Source: Spirosoma taeanense
Lineage (GTDB): Bacteria > Bacteroidota > Bacteroidia > Cytophagales > Spirosomataceae
Direction of reading: 5' to 3'
Assembly: GCF_013127955.1 (NCBI RefSeq)
Contig: NZ_CP053435.1
Coordinates: 5,555,001-5,619,000 of the forward strand
DNA length: 64,000 nt
The notes under the pieces are model-generated. The model was not told the DNA's origin. It did not search any database and saw nothing but the letters and a program-made list of their open reading frames with translations. The position numbers and the translations under genes were made by a program. Below, piece after piece: positions 18,033 through 25,924 of the stretch. Each line of letters begins with the position of its first letter. The stretch's first letter is position 1.

Positions 18033-18057
18033 AAAAAAGCCCTCTTTTAAAGAGGGC
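18033..18057 (-). terminator. Terminator ending the mhq-like operon
   Basis: The 9-bp stem GCCCTCTTT/AAAGAGGGC at 18039-18057 has a one-base nominal loop and is followed on the minus strand by six T (18033-18038). It sits 10 nt after the stop of the isomerase-like gene. Confidence 0.8.
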
Positions 18058-18067
18058 TTCGTTGGGA

Positions 18068-18370
18068 TCAGTTCAGTGAAAAAAGTGGAATTCGGGCCGC
18101 GACCATGTTATGAAACATCAACTCGGTAATCATCGGCGTCATGTATTTTATCAGCGGAAATTCCGAAATTGACTCCATAACCTCCAGTTCAGAATCAGCT
18201 TTGAAGATGCACCAAAGTTTCTGACGGTCAGCGGAAAGCGAATAAGAGAGAAGAAACCCTTTTTCCATTAGTTCTTCCACTTTAAGCCGTTGGGCGGGAA
18301 TTCGATTCGTGAAATTCTCGTCCATAACAGCCGGAAGCTCAAATTCAACCATGTACTGGCTCATAAGCAT
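18068..18370 (-). CDS. Muconolactone Delta-isomerase-like small protein
   Basis: 100 residues. The pattern YMVEFELP, IPAQRLKVEELMEKGFLLSYSLSADRQKLWCIF, SELEVMESISEFPLIKYM fits the MIase-like ferredoxin fold of muconolactone isomerases in the beta-ketoadipate pathway. The rest of that pathway is absent here, so the true substrate may differ. It is the last gene of a three-gene minus-strand unit behind an MhqD-like hydrolase (32-nt gap) and an MhqO-like dioxygenase, which supports a role in handling aromatic or quinone compounds. Three possible starts (Met1, Met3, Met7) lie within six codons. Confidence 0.65.
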   Translation of the reverse strand: MLMSQYMVEFELPAVMDENFTNRIPAQRLKVEELMEKGFLLSYSLSADRQKLWCIFKADSELEVMESISEFPLIKYMTPMITELMFHNMVAARIPLFSLN

Positions 18371-18402
18371 TGCTGTTTAGTAGTCGCCGGCTCGATCGGT
18401 GG

Positions 18403-19035
18403 CTAACGTTCACCGGCTATAAGCAAATTAACAAAGTTTAGCTCATCTTCGTTAATCGTGTGCGGAAAATTTGGGTATAGCTTAGCCGTTACGTTAGCAC
18501 CCATATCACGAAACACCCGTTCAGACTCCAGAAAGCGTTCCTTAGGAATGTGCGTGTCAACGTCACTACAGCCCAGGAAAATGGGCGTGTTTTCAAATGA
18601 GCCTTCGTAGTTGCGTGGCGTACCAGTCGGGCCAATCAAGCCCCCGCTCAACCCGAATATACCACCATATTCCATGGCATTGCGGGCTACGTACTCCAGC
18701 ATCAGACAAGCGCCCTGCGAGAAGCCGAACCAGTAAATTTGTGGTAATTTAAAATTGTAATCCGATTGTAGCCGGGCCCGTAGGCTGGTCAGCATCTGCA
18801 AAGCAGAGGACAGGTAAGGTTCGTTTTCGTTCAACGGCCGTAGAAACGAGTTTGGATACCACGTACCGTTAGCCGCTTCGGGAGCTACATACGCAAAGCT
18901 GTCGTCATTTATATACTCCGATAGTGACAGAATGTCCCGCGCCGAACTGCCTCGCCCATGGATCATTACCATTACTTTAGCGGCTTCTTCCAGGGGTTTT
19001 CCGGTGGTGACTAGGTTGTTCGGATTATGTATCAT
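18403..19035 (-). CDS. Carboxylesterase/phospholipase-type hydrolase (MhqD-like)
   Basis: A 210-residue alpha/beta hydrolase of the Abhydrolase_2 group. The nucleophile elbow is GFSQGACLM, the oxyanion region MIHGRGSSARD, and the acid and histidine appear as LGCSDVDTHIP and NFPHTIN. There is no signal peptide, so it is cytoplasmic. Its neighbour is a glyoxalase-fold ring-cleaving dioxygenase. The same pairing (MhqD with MhqO) is known from Bacillus subtilis operons induced by hydroquinones and regulated by MhqR. The substrate remains inferred. A 16-bp inverted repeat lies in the 84-bp gap before it. Confidence 0.75.
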   Translation of the reverse strand: MIHNPNNLVTTGKPLEEAAKVMVMIHGRGSSARDILSLSEYINDDSFAYVAPEAANGTWYPNSFLRPLNENEPYLSSALQMLTSLRARLQSDYNFKLPQIYWFGFSQGACLMLEYVARNAMEYGGIFGLSGGLIGPTGTPRNYEGSFENTPIFLGCSDVDTHIPKERFLESERVFRDMGANVTAKLYPNFPHTINEDELNFVNLLIAGER

Positions 19036-19051
19036 ATTCTTCTTGTTAATG

Positions 19052-19112
19052 CATTAGGTCCGAATTATTAAAACGCAGGATATTACCCAGCTTTACTAAT
19101 TCGGACCTAATG
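19052..19112. repeat. Perfect 16-bp inverted repeat between the mhqO-like and mhqD-like genes
   Basis: The arm at 19052-19067 (CATTAGGTCCGAATTA) is the exact reverse complement of 19097-19112, with a 29-nt spacer. It fills most of the 84-bp gap between two co-directional genes. No T tract follows, so it is not a standard terminator. It may be an mRNA hairpin, an operator or a remnant of a mobile repeat. Confidence 0.7.
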
Positions 19113-19119
19113 GGCACAT

Positions 19120-20058
19120 TTATTTTACCGTAATCTGGGGCAAAGCTTGTTCTAAAGCAGCCCGGCGGGGTTCATACTGAGGAGGAAGTTTCAAGTTCGT
19201 TCCCAGTTCAGCCAATGGTTCATCAATGGCAAAGCCTGGTGGGTTGGTTGCAACCTCGAACAGAATCCCGCCCGGCTCGCGGAAATAGATGCTGTTAAAA
19301 TAATTACGGTCCTGAACCGGTGTGACGTGGTAACCCGCATCGAGCAGCTGGTGTTGGATTACCAATTGGGTTTCGTCGGAATCCGTCGAGAAAGCAACGT
19401 GGTGTACTGAACCGGCCCCCTGCAACGACCTGACATCGTTGGGCGAAGCCAGCACATCAACATAGTTGCCCGGTCCACCCGTACCGGCTTTGAACCGGAA
19501 ACGGCCCTGCTCCTCCCCTACTAGTGTGTGCTGCATAACTTCGGTCAGGAGCGTAACAGTCCGGTCGGGATTTGATTCATTTAGCGTAACGGTATGAAAA
19601 CCCCGAACGGCAAAGTCGGCGGGAATGCGGCCGTTGTCCCAGCCCGGCCGCTGATCTTCGTCATTAAAAATCAGTTCGATACCCATGCCGTCGAAATCCT
19701 CGAAACGCAGATACGTTTCCGAAAAGCGTTTGTACGGTCCGGCGTAAGGAATGTTACGTTCGTGCAGACGATCCATCCAGAAGCTGAGCGAAGCTGTTGG
19801 CGCTGAAAACGCCGTATAGGTTAACTGACCAACGCCTTTACGGCCCCGTGGAATGCCGCCATACGGAAAGAACGTCAGGATTGTGCCCGGCGAACCGGTT
19901 TCGTTGCCGTAGTATAGGTGATAGACGTCGGGCGCGTCAAAGTTGACGGTTTTCTTAACCAGCCTCAGGCCAAGGATGTCCGTATAGTAGTCAACATTTC
20001 GCTGGGTATCGCCAGCTAACGTAGTGACGTGATGAAGGCCATTGATGAGCGTTTCCAT
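19120..20058 (-). CDS. Ring-cleaving dioxygenase, glyoxalase fold (MhqO-like)
   Basis: A 312-residue protein with two vicinal-oxygen-chelate (glyoxalase/extradiol dioxygenase) modules, about 4-140 and 150-290. Likely metal ligands are His in LINGLHHVTTLAGD, His in GAGSVHHVAFSTDS and Glu in GGILFEVATN. This length and pairing with an MhqD-like hydrolase match MhqO-type enzymes of hydroquinone and azo-compound resistance. It is the first gene of a three-gene minus-strand operon. Two ATGTA...TACA palindromes upstream look like a regulator site. The cognate regulator is not in the window. Confidence 0.82.
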   Translation of the reverse strand: METLINGLHHVTTLAGDTQRNVDYYTDILGLRLVKKTVNFDAPDVYHLYYGNETGSPGTILTFFPYGGIPRGRKGVGQLTYTAFSAPTASLSFWMDRLHERNIPYAGPYKRFSETYLRFEDFDGMGIELIFNDEDQRPGWDNGRIPADFAVRGFHTVTLNESNPDRTVTLLTEVMQHTLVGEEQGRFRFKAGTGGPGNYVDVLASPNDVRSLQGAGSVHHVAFSTDSDETQLVIQHQLLDAGYHVTPVQDRNYFNSIYFREPGGILFEVATNPPGFAIDEPLAELGTNLKLPPQYEPRRAALEQALPQITVK

Positions 20059-20106
20059 GAGCTTGAAAGTGAAATATGGTCAGAAATGTTTTAGCCTGCA
20101 ATTATG

Positions 20107-20132
20107 ATGTATTTACATTTAATGTATATACA
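20107..20132. promoter_or_regulatory. Tandem palindromic operator-like sites upstream of the mhqO-like gene
   Basis: ATGTATTTACAT (20107-20118) and TGTATATACA (20123-20132) have centres 15 bp apart, about 50-75 nt before the start codon in an AT-rich leader. The shape resembles MarR- or PadR-type operators. Binding is inferred only from symmetry and position. Confidence 0.4.
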
Positions 20133-20159
20133 ATTAAATAGTAAAAAATGTTCCACAAA

Positions 20160-20188
20160 AAAAGTCCGAAGGTTATCCCCGGACTTTT
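20160..20188 (-). terminator. Terminator after pdhA
   Basis: AAAAGTCCG (20160-20168) pairs with CGGACTTTT (20180-20188) across an 11-nt loop. On the minus strand it is followed by a T-run extending from the A tract at about 20155-20163. It separates pdhA from the mhq-like operon. Confidence 0.75.
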
Positions 20189-20209
20189 CCTTGCTCAAAT
20201 AAACTAGCT

Positions 20210-21283
20210 CTATTCCTTCAGGAACGGATAGTCACTTTGCATATAAACATCTTTGTAAGCTTCTTCGGCAGGCGGGTATGGCGACTCTTCGGCAAATTTA
20301 ACCGACTCATCAACAATACCTTTTATTTTCTGATCGATAGCGTTCAGATCATCTTCCGTAGCGATACCCTGTTGCAGAATACGTGCCTTAACCATTTCAA
20401 TCGGGTCGCGCTGCTTATACTGCTCAACCTCTTCCTTGCTACGATACTTCTGTGGATCCGACATGGAGTGACCCCGGTAGCGATACGTCCGGAACTCAAG
20501 GAAAGTAGGGCCTTCGCCAGCGCGGGCCCGTTCAGCTGCGCGGCTTACCGCTTCGTGAACAGCTTCCACGTCCATTGCATCGACCGGCTCTGATGGCATA
20601 TCGTAGGCTTCGGCAAGGGTGTACAGGTCAGTTACGTTCGATGTACGGGCAACCGACGTGCCCATGGCGTAACCGTTGTTCTCGACAACGAAGATGGCGG
20701 GTAACTTCCAGAGCATGGCCATGTTGAAGGCTTCGTGAAGAGCGCCCTGGCGAACGGCTCCGTCGCCCATGAAACATATGCAGAGGTTTTTAGTCTTGTT
20801 ATACTTCTCTGCAAACGCAATCCCCGCTCCCATCGGAATCTGAGCGCCAACAATACCGTGGCCACCCATGAAATTAACCGACTTATCGAAAATGTGCATG
20901 GAGCCGCCCTTGCCTTTCGACGAGCCCGTTTGCTTGGCAAACAATTCGGCCATTACGGCTTTCGGATCAGAGCCGAGGGCAAGCGGAATACCATGGTCCC
21001 GGTAGGCGGTTATCCATTTGTCGTCTTTAGTCAGAGCCGAATACGAGCCCGACGAGGCTGCCTCCTGACCGATGTACAAATGGCAAAAGCCCCGAATTTT
21101 TTGCTGACCATACAACTGCCCGGCTTTCTCTTCGAATTTCCGCTGCAACTGCATAGACTCATACCAGTACATATACCGCTCCTTAGGATGCTGCGTTTTT
21201 GCTGCAGCCGGAGCCTTACCGTTTTGTTTTGCGGTTTCCGGATTAGCGGATTCCCGCTCGGATTTTTCTTTGACGCTTGCCAT
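20210..21283 (-). CDS. pdhA: Pyruvate dehydrogenase E1 component, alpha subunit
   Basis: Thiamine-diphosphate-dependent decarboxylase subunit of the pyruvate dehydrogenase complex (alpha2beta2 E1). 357 residues from the ATG at 21283 (MASVKEKSERES); an in-frame TTG at 21310 is less likely. The TPP motif starts GDGAVRQGALHEAFNMA and ends VVENNGYAMGTS. The phosphorylation-loop-like region YRYRGHSMSDPQKYRSKEEVE is also typical. An Ala/Lys-rich N-terminal tail of about 35 residues precedes the domain. No pdhB or E2 gene is adjacent in the window; they must lie elsewhere. It is divergent from recF. Confidence 0.93.
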   Translation of the reverse strand: MASVKEKSERESANPETAKQNGKAPAAAKTQHPKERYMYWYESMQLQRKFEEKAGQLYGQQKIRGFCHLYIGQEAASSGSYSALTKDDKWITAYRDHGIPLALGSDPKAVMAELFAKQTGSSKGKGGSMHIFDKSVNFMGGHGIVGAQIPMGAGIAFAEKYNKTKNLCICFMGDGAVRQGALHEAFNMAMLWKLPAIFVVENNGYAMGTSVARTSNVTDLYTLAEAYDMPSEPVDAMDVEAVHEAVSRAAERARAGEGPTFLEFRTYRYRGHSMSDPQKYRSKEEVEQYKQRDPIEMVKARILQQGIATEDDLNAIDQKIKGIVDESVKFAEESPYPPAEEAYKDVYMQSDYPFLKE

Positions 21284-21379
21284 GAGGAATGAGTTCAATG
21301 AAATCAGCAATCGCTGTTACCGGCCTTCTGACATATAAACCGACCATTTGAGCAGTCTATTTACCTAACAAACCGGCTG

Positions 21380-21387
21380 TATCTTTG
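21380..21387 (+). promoter_or_regulatory. Bacteroidota -7 promoter element for recF
   Basis: TATCTTTG is a full match to TAnnTTTG, about 92 nt upstream of the recF ATG, in the divergent gap with pdhA. The -33 element is not clear. Confidence 0.5.
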
Positions 21388-21478
21388 TTGCCAATACCGA
21401 ATCATAACTTGCGGTAACGACTGGCTTCGGTTGGCAACAGCCGCGAAATTACGCAATCTCCCGTTATGCGCCACACGT

Positions 21479-22621
21479 ATGCACCTCGAAAAGCTGAGCC
21501 TAACCAATTTTAAAAATTACGAAGATGGCCGGTATGCGTTTGGGCGGCAGGTAAACGTAATCGTTGGACCAAATGGCAGCGGCAAAACCAACCTGCTGGA
21601 CGCCATTTATTTTTTAGCGCTGAGCAAAAGTGCCTTTCAGAATCAGGATGCGCTGAGCATTCTGCACAATGCCGATTATTTTATCCTCGACGGTATTTTT
21701 GAGGAGCAGGAGCAGCATCACGTTCAGATTACGATTAGTCTGCAGCGAGGACAGCGTAAGGTCGTTATGGCCGATAAGAAGCCCTATGAACGGGTGAGTG
21801 AACACATTGGCCGCTTCCCGGTCGTGTTGATAGCTCCTAATGACACTGACCTGGTGCGTGAACATAGCGAAGACCGGCGACATTTTTTCGACGGGGTTCT
21901 GTCGCAGCTTGATGCCGAATACCTGCGCGATTACCTAATGTATCAGCAGGTTCTGAAACAACGGAATAGTCTTCTGAAACTATTTGCCGAGCGCAACCAG
22001 GTGGATAATGACATGCTGGATACGTATGATGTGCCGTTGCTGGAGATTGGTCAGCGGATTCATGACCGGCGTAAGCGGTTCGTGACGGAATTTTTGCCTG
22101 GTTTTCGGGCGCATTATGCCTATCTGAGCGACGAGCGCGAGGCTGTTGATATTGTATATGAATCGGAGGTGAGCGATCCAGAATTCGTTGCTGAATTTCG
22201 GCACTTCCGGCGTCGTGATACGGTCCTGCAACGAACAACGATGGGCGTTCATAAAGATGATTACAGCTTTCGGATTGGTGGTCGCGACGCCGATACAACC
22301 TCTTCTTCCAGCCCTGGACTTTTTAGCTCTGAACCAATTCCATTAAAAAAATTCGGGTCGCAGGGGCAGCAAAAAACGTTTGTTATTGCGCTGAAACTGG
22401 CGCAGTTCGACCAGCTCGAAGCCCGAAAGAACATTAAGCCGATTTTATTGCTGGATGATATTTTCGATAAGCTGGACGACCGACGTATTGGAAAACTTAT
22501 TCAGCGCATGGATGAGGGCGACTTTGGCCAGTTGTTTATTACCGATGCCCGACCTGAGCGCACCCGCGAGCTTTTGAAACGGGTGAAAGCCGACGTGCGG
22601 TTTTTCGAGACGGGCAGTTAA
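21479..22621 (+). CDS. recF: DNA replication and repair protein RecF
   Basis: SMC-like ATPase that binds gapped DNA and, with RecO and RecR, loads RecA. 380 residues from the ATG at 21479 (MHLEKLSLTNFKNY); the longer reading from a TTG at 21431 adds residues foreign to the family. Walker A GPNGSGKTN lies at 30-38, the signature LKKFGSQGQQKTFVIALKLAQ at about 290-310, and Walker B PILLLDDIFDKLD near 325-338. recF is commonly near dnaA and the origin in bacteria; here it is 16 kb from the oriC candidate. Its TAA overlaps the stop of the convergent gene by four bases. Confidence 0.95.
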   Translation: MHLEKLSLTNFKNYEDGRYAFGRQVNVIVGPNGSGKTNLLDAIYFLALSKSAFQNQDALSILHNADYFILDGIFEEQEQHHVQITISLQRGQRKVVMADKKPYERVSEHIGRFPVVLIAPNDTDLVREHSEDRRHFFDGVLSQLDAEYLRDYLMYQQVLKQRNSLLKLFAERNQVDNDMLDTYDVPLLEIGQRIHDRRKRFVTEFLPGFRAHYAYLSDEREAVDIVYESEVSDPEFVAEFRHFRRRDTVLQRTTMGVHKDDYSFRIGGRDADTTSSSSPGLFSSEPIPLKKFGSQGQQKTFVIALKLAQFDQLEARKNIKPILLLDDIFDKLDDRRIGKLIQRMDEGDFGQLFITDARPERTRELLKRVKADVRFFETGS

Positions 22622-24114
22622 CAATTTCGGAACGTATTCAGCACGGGGAAAATCGCGTCTTCGTCCAATAAACCTCGTGGACCGTGGGTTTCAAAATACG
22701 TAATGGAGGCCGCTCCGGCTTTTGTGAGCGTTTCCAGGCTTTGCCGGGTCCATTCAGCGCCAAACGAGGTCATCTGACGTGGGTCGGCGGGCAGTACACC
22801 CCGACCTGAACCGGATGTTGCATCGGGGTTGAAACGAGGCAGTAACGTAACCGTTGAAATATGAACTGGTTTGCCGCCTGACAGCGTTCGTGCTGAACGA
22901 ACTGTATCGCCCTGGGCGGCAATATTCTCCAGTAGCGTCTGGTCATCGAAAGCATGAACCTGCGGGTTTATGGAATAGGTGACAAAGTCAATCTGCTTAA
23001 AATCGAACCGGTGCCGGTTCAGCTCAACGAAATAAGCGTCTGTCCCACCGCCAAGCTGAACATCGGGTAGTTGTTGGCGAAATATTGGCGTTACCTGATT
23101 CAGTAATTCGTCGGTTGTTCGCCAGATGTCGGCCTGAAAAAGCAGTAGTGAATGAACACGTAAAGCCTGTTGGCGAATAAAATCAGTAATTTGATGAGCT
23201 TCAGTTGGAGTATGAGCACCGAAGAACAGAGCTATTTCTAAAGAAACATTCAGCCGGTCGGCGTCATGCCAGGCGGCTATCAGTTTATTCTGCCAGTCGT
23301 CCTGAGCCATAAATACATCAGCCCGCAGATGGGATAGGTTAAGCGCCTTAAGCTTGTCAACCTCCTGTTGCAACAAGGGCCGGCCGTCGGCAGGATATCC
23401 TAAGCCAATGCGAGGGCTTACCTCAGTCTGCGACGTTACGTTACGCGGATGCATCTGAGCTAAGGTTTGAATAAAAACGGGCCGGAACGTAACTCGTTGC
23501 CAAACTTCCGTACCGGCCAGCACTTCAACCGGAAATGGACGTTCGAGGGGTGTGCAATAGGTTTTATAAGACGTATCGCTCCAGTTGCGCTGATCTTCGG
23601 TTTCGAAAATGTCGCCATCAAAGTCCAGCCGGAACTGCTGCCCCGAGGCCATCGTCCACACCATGGCCTGTATATCTAGAAATGGCTGGTAGGGATCAAT
23701 AAACTCAGGGAAAATAGATTCAGTCGTTTGTCCATCAGGATGTTCAATCCGGCAGGCTTGACCGGCAAGGCCATCAACGGGATGCAGAATACAAAAACCA
23801 AGACGATTCCGGTAGAACGTGTTGATTGCTTTGCCGTAAAAGCCAAAGCTGATTTCGCCCTGAGAGTTGCCTTGAATGTGTACGTTACCACTTATCTGAA
23901 TGCCCAGATCATCAATCTGCCAGTCGTAACGGATGAGGAATGCATCCGTATCGGTCTGCACCGATTCATTTGTTATACGCATCCGGGCTGTGTTCCAGTC
24001 GCGGTCGCGCAGAGCAAAATAGATCATACGCAACGACTCTTCGCTATTAGCAGTCAGGGTGCGCAGAAAGCCATTTTCGTACTGGAGCTGGATTGAACCG
24101 GCCGTAAGTTGCAT
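22618..24114 (-). CDS. D-apionate lactonase-like protein (tentative)
   Basis: A 498-residue protein without signal peptide, so cytoplasmic. The N-terminal part (1-220) is beta-rich with the phrases NRLGFCILHP, EHPDGQTTE, FPEFIDPYQPFLDI, and FETEDQRNWSDTSYKTYCTPL. The second half (about 235-490) looks like a TIM barrel (LSHLRADVF, VSLEIALFFGA, FVTYSINPQVHAFDD, HISTVTLLPRFNP, GAASITYFETHGPRG). From memory this wording matches the family containing the D-apionate lactonase ApnL of apiose catabolism, though this protein is somewhat short. The divergent neighbour is a DUF4038 glycosidase of the kind that contains apiosidases, which agrees. Another glycoside-hydrolase-like function is the alternative. 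Confidence 0.5.
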   Translation of the reverse strand: MQLTAGSIQLQYENGFLRTLTANSEESLRMIYFALRDRDWNTARMRITNESVQTDTDAFLIRYDWQIDDLGIQISGNVHIQGNSQGEISFGFYGKAINTFYRNRLGFCILHPVDGLAGQACRIEHPDGQTTESIFPEFIDPYQPFLDIQAMVWTMASGQQFRLDFDGDIFETEDQRNWSDTSYKTYCTPLERPFPVEVLAGTEVWQRVTFRPVFIQTLAQMHPRNVTSQTEVSPRIGLGYPADGRPLLQQEVDKLKALNLSHLRADVFMAQDDWQNKLIAAWHDADRLNVSLEIALFFGAHTPTEAHQITDFIRQQALRVHSLLLFQADIWRTTDELLNQVTPIFRQQLPDVQLGGGTDAYFVELNRHRFDFKQIDFVTYSINPQVHAFDDQTLLENIAAQGDTVRSARTLSGGKPVHISTVTLLPRFNPDATSGSGRGVLPADPRQMTSFGAEWTRQSLETLTKAGAASITYFETHGPRGLLDEDAIFPVLNTFRNC

Positions 24115-24351
24115 GCAGTCAGGGTTAAGTAGCCATCGCCAGTTGGACTGGCCTGGTTTTGTGAGAAGAATCAGCAGGAAAAGATCTTCTACTTATGTTA
24201 AGTCAGCGAATAGTTTGCCTGCCTGTTATTTTCAACGAATTCGGGGCTTTATACCTGAACGACAGGGTCGTAAACTTTGATTTCGTTGATTACCGTTAAA
24301 AAGCCTTTGCTGGATGAGATTTAACCCTTGCTTACAACCCTACCTTCACCT

Positions 24352-25716
24352 ATGAAAAAATTTGTTCTCCTTGCCGGACTCTTATCTATGCAGCAGTTTG
24401 CTGTAGCGCAGAATCCGTTTACAAAAGGTCCGCTACGCGTGTCTGATAATAAACGGTACCTGGTTCATTCGGACGGCAGTCCGTTTTTCTACATGGGCGA
24501 TACGGCCTGGGAGCTTTTCCATCGCCTGTCGCGTGATGAGGCCGACCGCTACCTGAAACGGCGGGCCGAACAGGGTTTTACGGTCGTGCAGGCAGTAGCC
24601 CTGGCGGAACTCGACGGGCTGAACTCGCCAAACGCAACGGGCGATAAACCGCTGTTGAACAACGACCCCACTACGCCGAATGAGGCATATTTTAAGAATG
24701 TCGATTACGTAGTCGATAAAGCTGCGGAGTACGGGATTGTCATTGGTCTGCTGCCAACCTGGGGCGATAAGCTGAATAAAATGCAGTGGGGGAAAGGGCC
24801 AGAAATCTTTAACACGCAAAATGCAGGTACGTATGGTCGCTGGATTGGCAACCGTTACAAAAACCGACCGAACATCATTTGGATATTAGGGGGCGACCGC
24901 AACCCACGCGATGGATCGCAGGACGTAGCGGTCTGGCGTGCCATGGCCGAAGGAATCGAAGCGGGCGTTGGCGGAGCGGATAAAGCGCTAATCAGCTATC
25001 ATCCACAACCCAATGGCATGCAGGGTGGCGCTACCCAATGGTTTAACGCAGAACAATGGCTGGATTTCAATATTCACCAAAATGGACATTGCCGCGATAC
25101 ACCCATGTATGATTACATAACGGCATCCTATAACCGAACGCCCACTCGGCCAACGATGGATGCCGAACCCATCTACGAAGACCATCCGGTATGTTTCAAT
25201 GCGAAGGACCTGGGTACGTCTAACGCTTATGACGTTCGGAAATATGCCTATCTGGATTTGTTCGCTGGAGCATACGGCCATACGTACGGCTGCCACGACA
25301 TCTGGCAGATGTATGCCCCCGGTCGGGAGCCGGTCAACGGCCCACATCTGCCCTGGACCGAAGCGCTGGAGCTTCCCGCAGCGAATCAGATGAAATTTGT
25401 TCGGCAGCTCATGGAGTCACGACCTCTACTGGATCGCGTTCCCGACCAGTCCTTAATTGTCGAGAACAATTACTCGCCGGCAGATCGGATACAGGCAACC
25501 CGTGGCAAAGAGTATGCCTTCGTGTACTCAGCGGCAGGCAAACCCTTTACCCTTAAACCTAATAAAATTGCGGGTAAACAGCTTACTGCTTCCTGGTTTG
25601 ACCCACGCACGGGCGAAATGCAACCGGCCGGCTCATTCGAGAACACCAGACCACAACGATTCACTCCGCCTAGAAGCGGCTACGGCCAGGACTGGGTGCT
25701 GATAGTTGGTAAGTAA
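24352..25716 (+). CDS. Secreted DUF4038-type glycoside hydrolase (GH140 apiosidase-like)
   Basis: 454 residues from the ATG at 24352, with signal peptide MKKFVLLAGLLSMQQFAVAQ; an upstream TTG start is not needed. The TIM-barrel DUF4038 domain spans about 25-370 (FFYMGDTAWELFHRLSRDEADRYL, NIIWILGGDRNPRDG, DAEPIYEDHPVCF). A small beta C-terminal domain of the collagen-binding-like type follows (AFVYSAAGKPFTLK, SWFDPRTGEMQPAG). This architecture is that of GH140, whose characterised member is an apiosidase acting on the pectin rhamnogalacturonan II. The neighbouring apionate-lactonase-like gene fits. Specificity is inferred from family and neighbour. Confidence 0.72.
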   Translation: MKKFVLLAGLLSMQQFAVAQNPFTKGPLRVSDNKRYLVHSDGSPFFYMGDTAWELFHRLSRDEADRYLKRRAEQGFTVVQAVALAELDGLNSPNATGDKPLLNNDPTTPNEAYFKNVDYVVDKAAEYGIVIGLLPTWGDKLNKMQWGKGPEIFNTQNAGTYGRWIGNRYKNRPNIIWILGGDRNPRDGSQDVAVWRAMAEGIEAGVGGADKALISYHPQPNGMQGGATQWFNAEQWLDFNIHQNGHCRDTPMYDYITASYNRTPTRPTMDAEPIYEDHPVCFNAKDLGTSNAYDVRKYAYLDLFAGAYGHTYGCHDIWQMYAPGREPVNGPHLPWTEALELPAANQMKFVRQLMESRPLLDRVPDQSLIVENNYSPADRIQATRGKEYAFVYSAAGKPFTLKPNKIAGKQLTASWFDPRTGEMQPAGSFENTRPQRFTPPRSGYGQDWVLIVGK

Positions 25717-25779
25717 GACTTACCGAAAAACGCGTCTCGATTGATACGAAGGCCACTTTCGTATTTTTCATCAGAATAC

Positions 25780-25813
25780 AGCCCGGCAGCCATTCAGGTT
25801 CGTCGGGCTTTTT
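25780..25813 (+). terminator. Terminator after the DUF4038 hydrolase gene
   Basis: AGCCCG (25780-25785) pairs with CGGGCT (25804-25809), followed by a T run. It lies 64 nt after the stop codon. Confidence 0.65.
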
Positions 25814-25865
25814 AGTTGGTTCACACCAGTATTTAGGCCGTTCGTCACTTATCGGAAAACAAGCC

Positions 25866-25893
25866 GGAAACTCTGAACTATATTTGAGTTTCC
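25866..25893. promoter_or_regulatory. TetR operator overlapping the -7 promoter element of the efflux operon
   Basis: A perfect inverted repeat GGAAACTC (25866-25873) / GAGTTTCC (25886-25893) with a 12-nt centre encloses TATATTTG (25879-25886), a full Bacteroidota -7 element, 32 nt before the tetR start codon. A repressor bound here would block the promoter, so autoregulation of the operon is likely. Inference from position and symmetry. Confidence 0.65.
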
Positions 25894-25924
25894 AAGGTTC
25901 AGCCCGTAAAAGTTCAATTTCATA

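Noticed and set aside
21837-22298. Minus-strand frames inside recF
   Set aside because: Shadow of a conserved gene; no independent promoter or motif.
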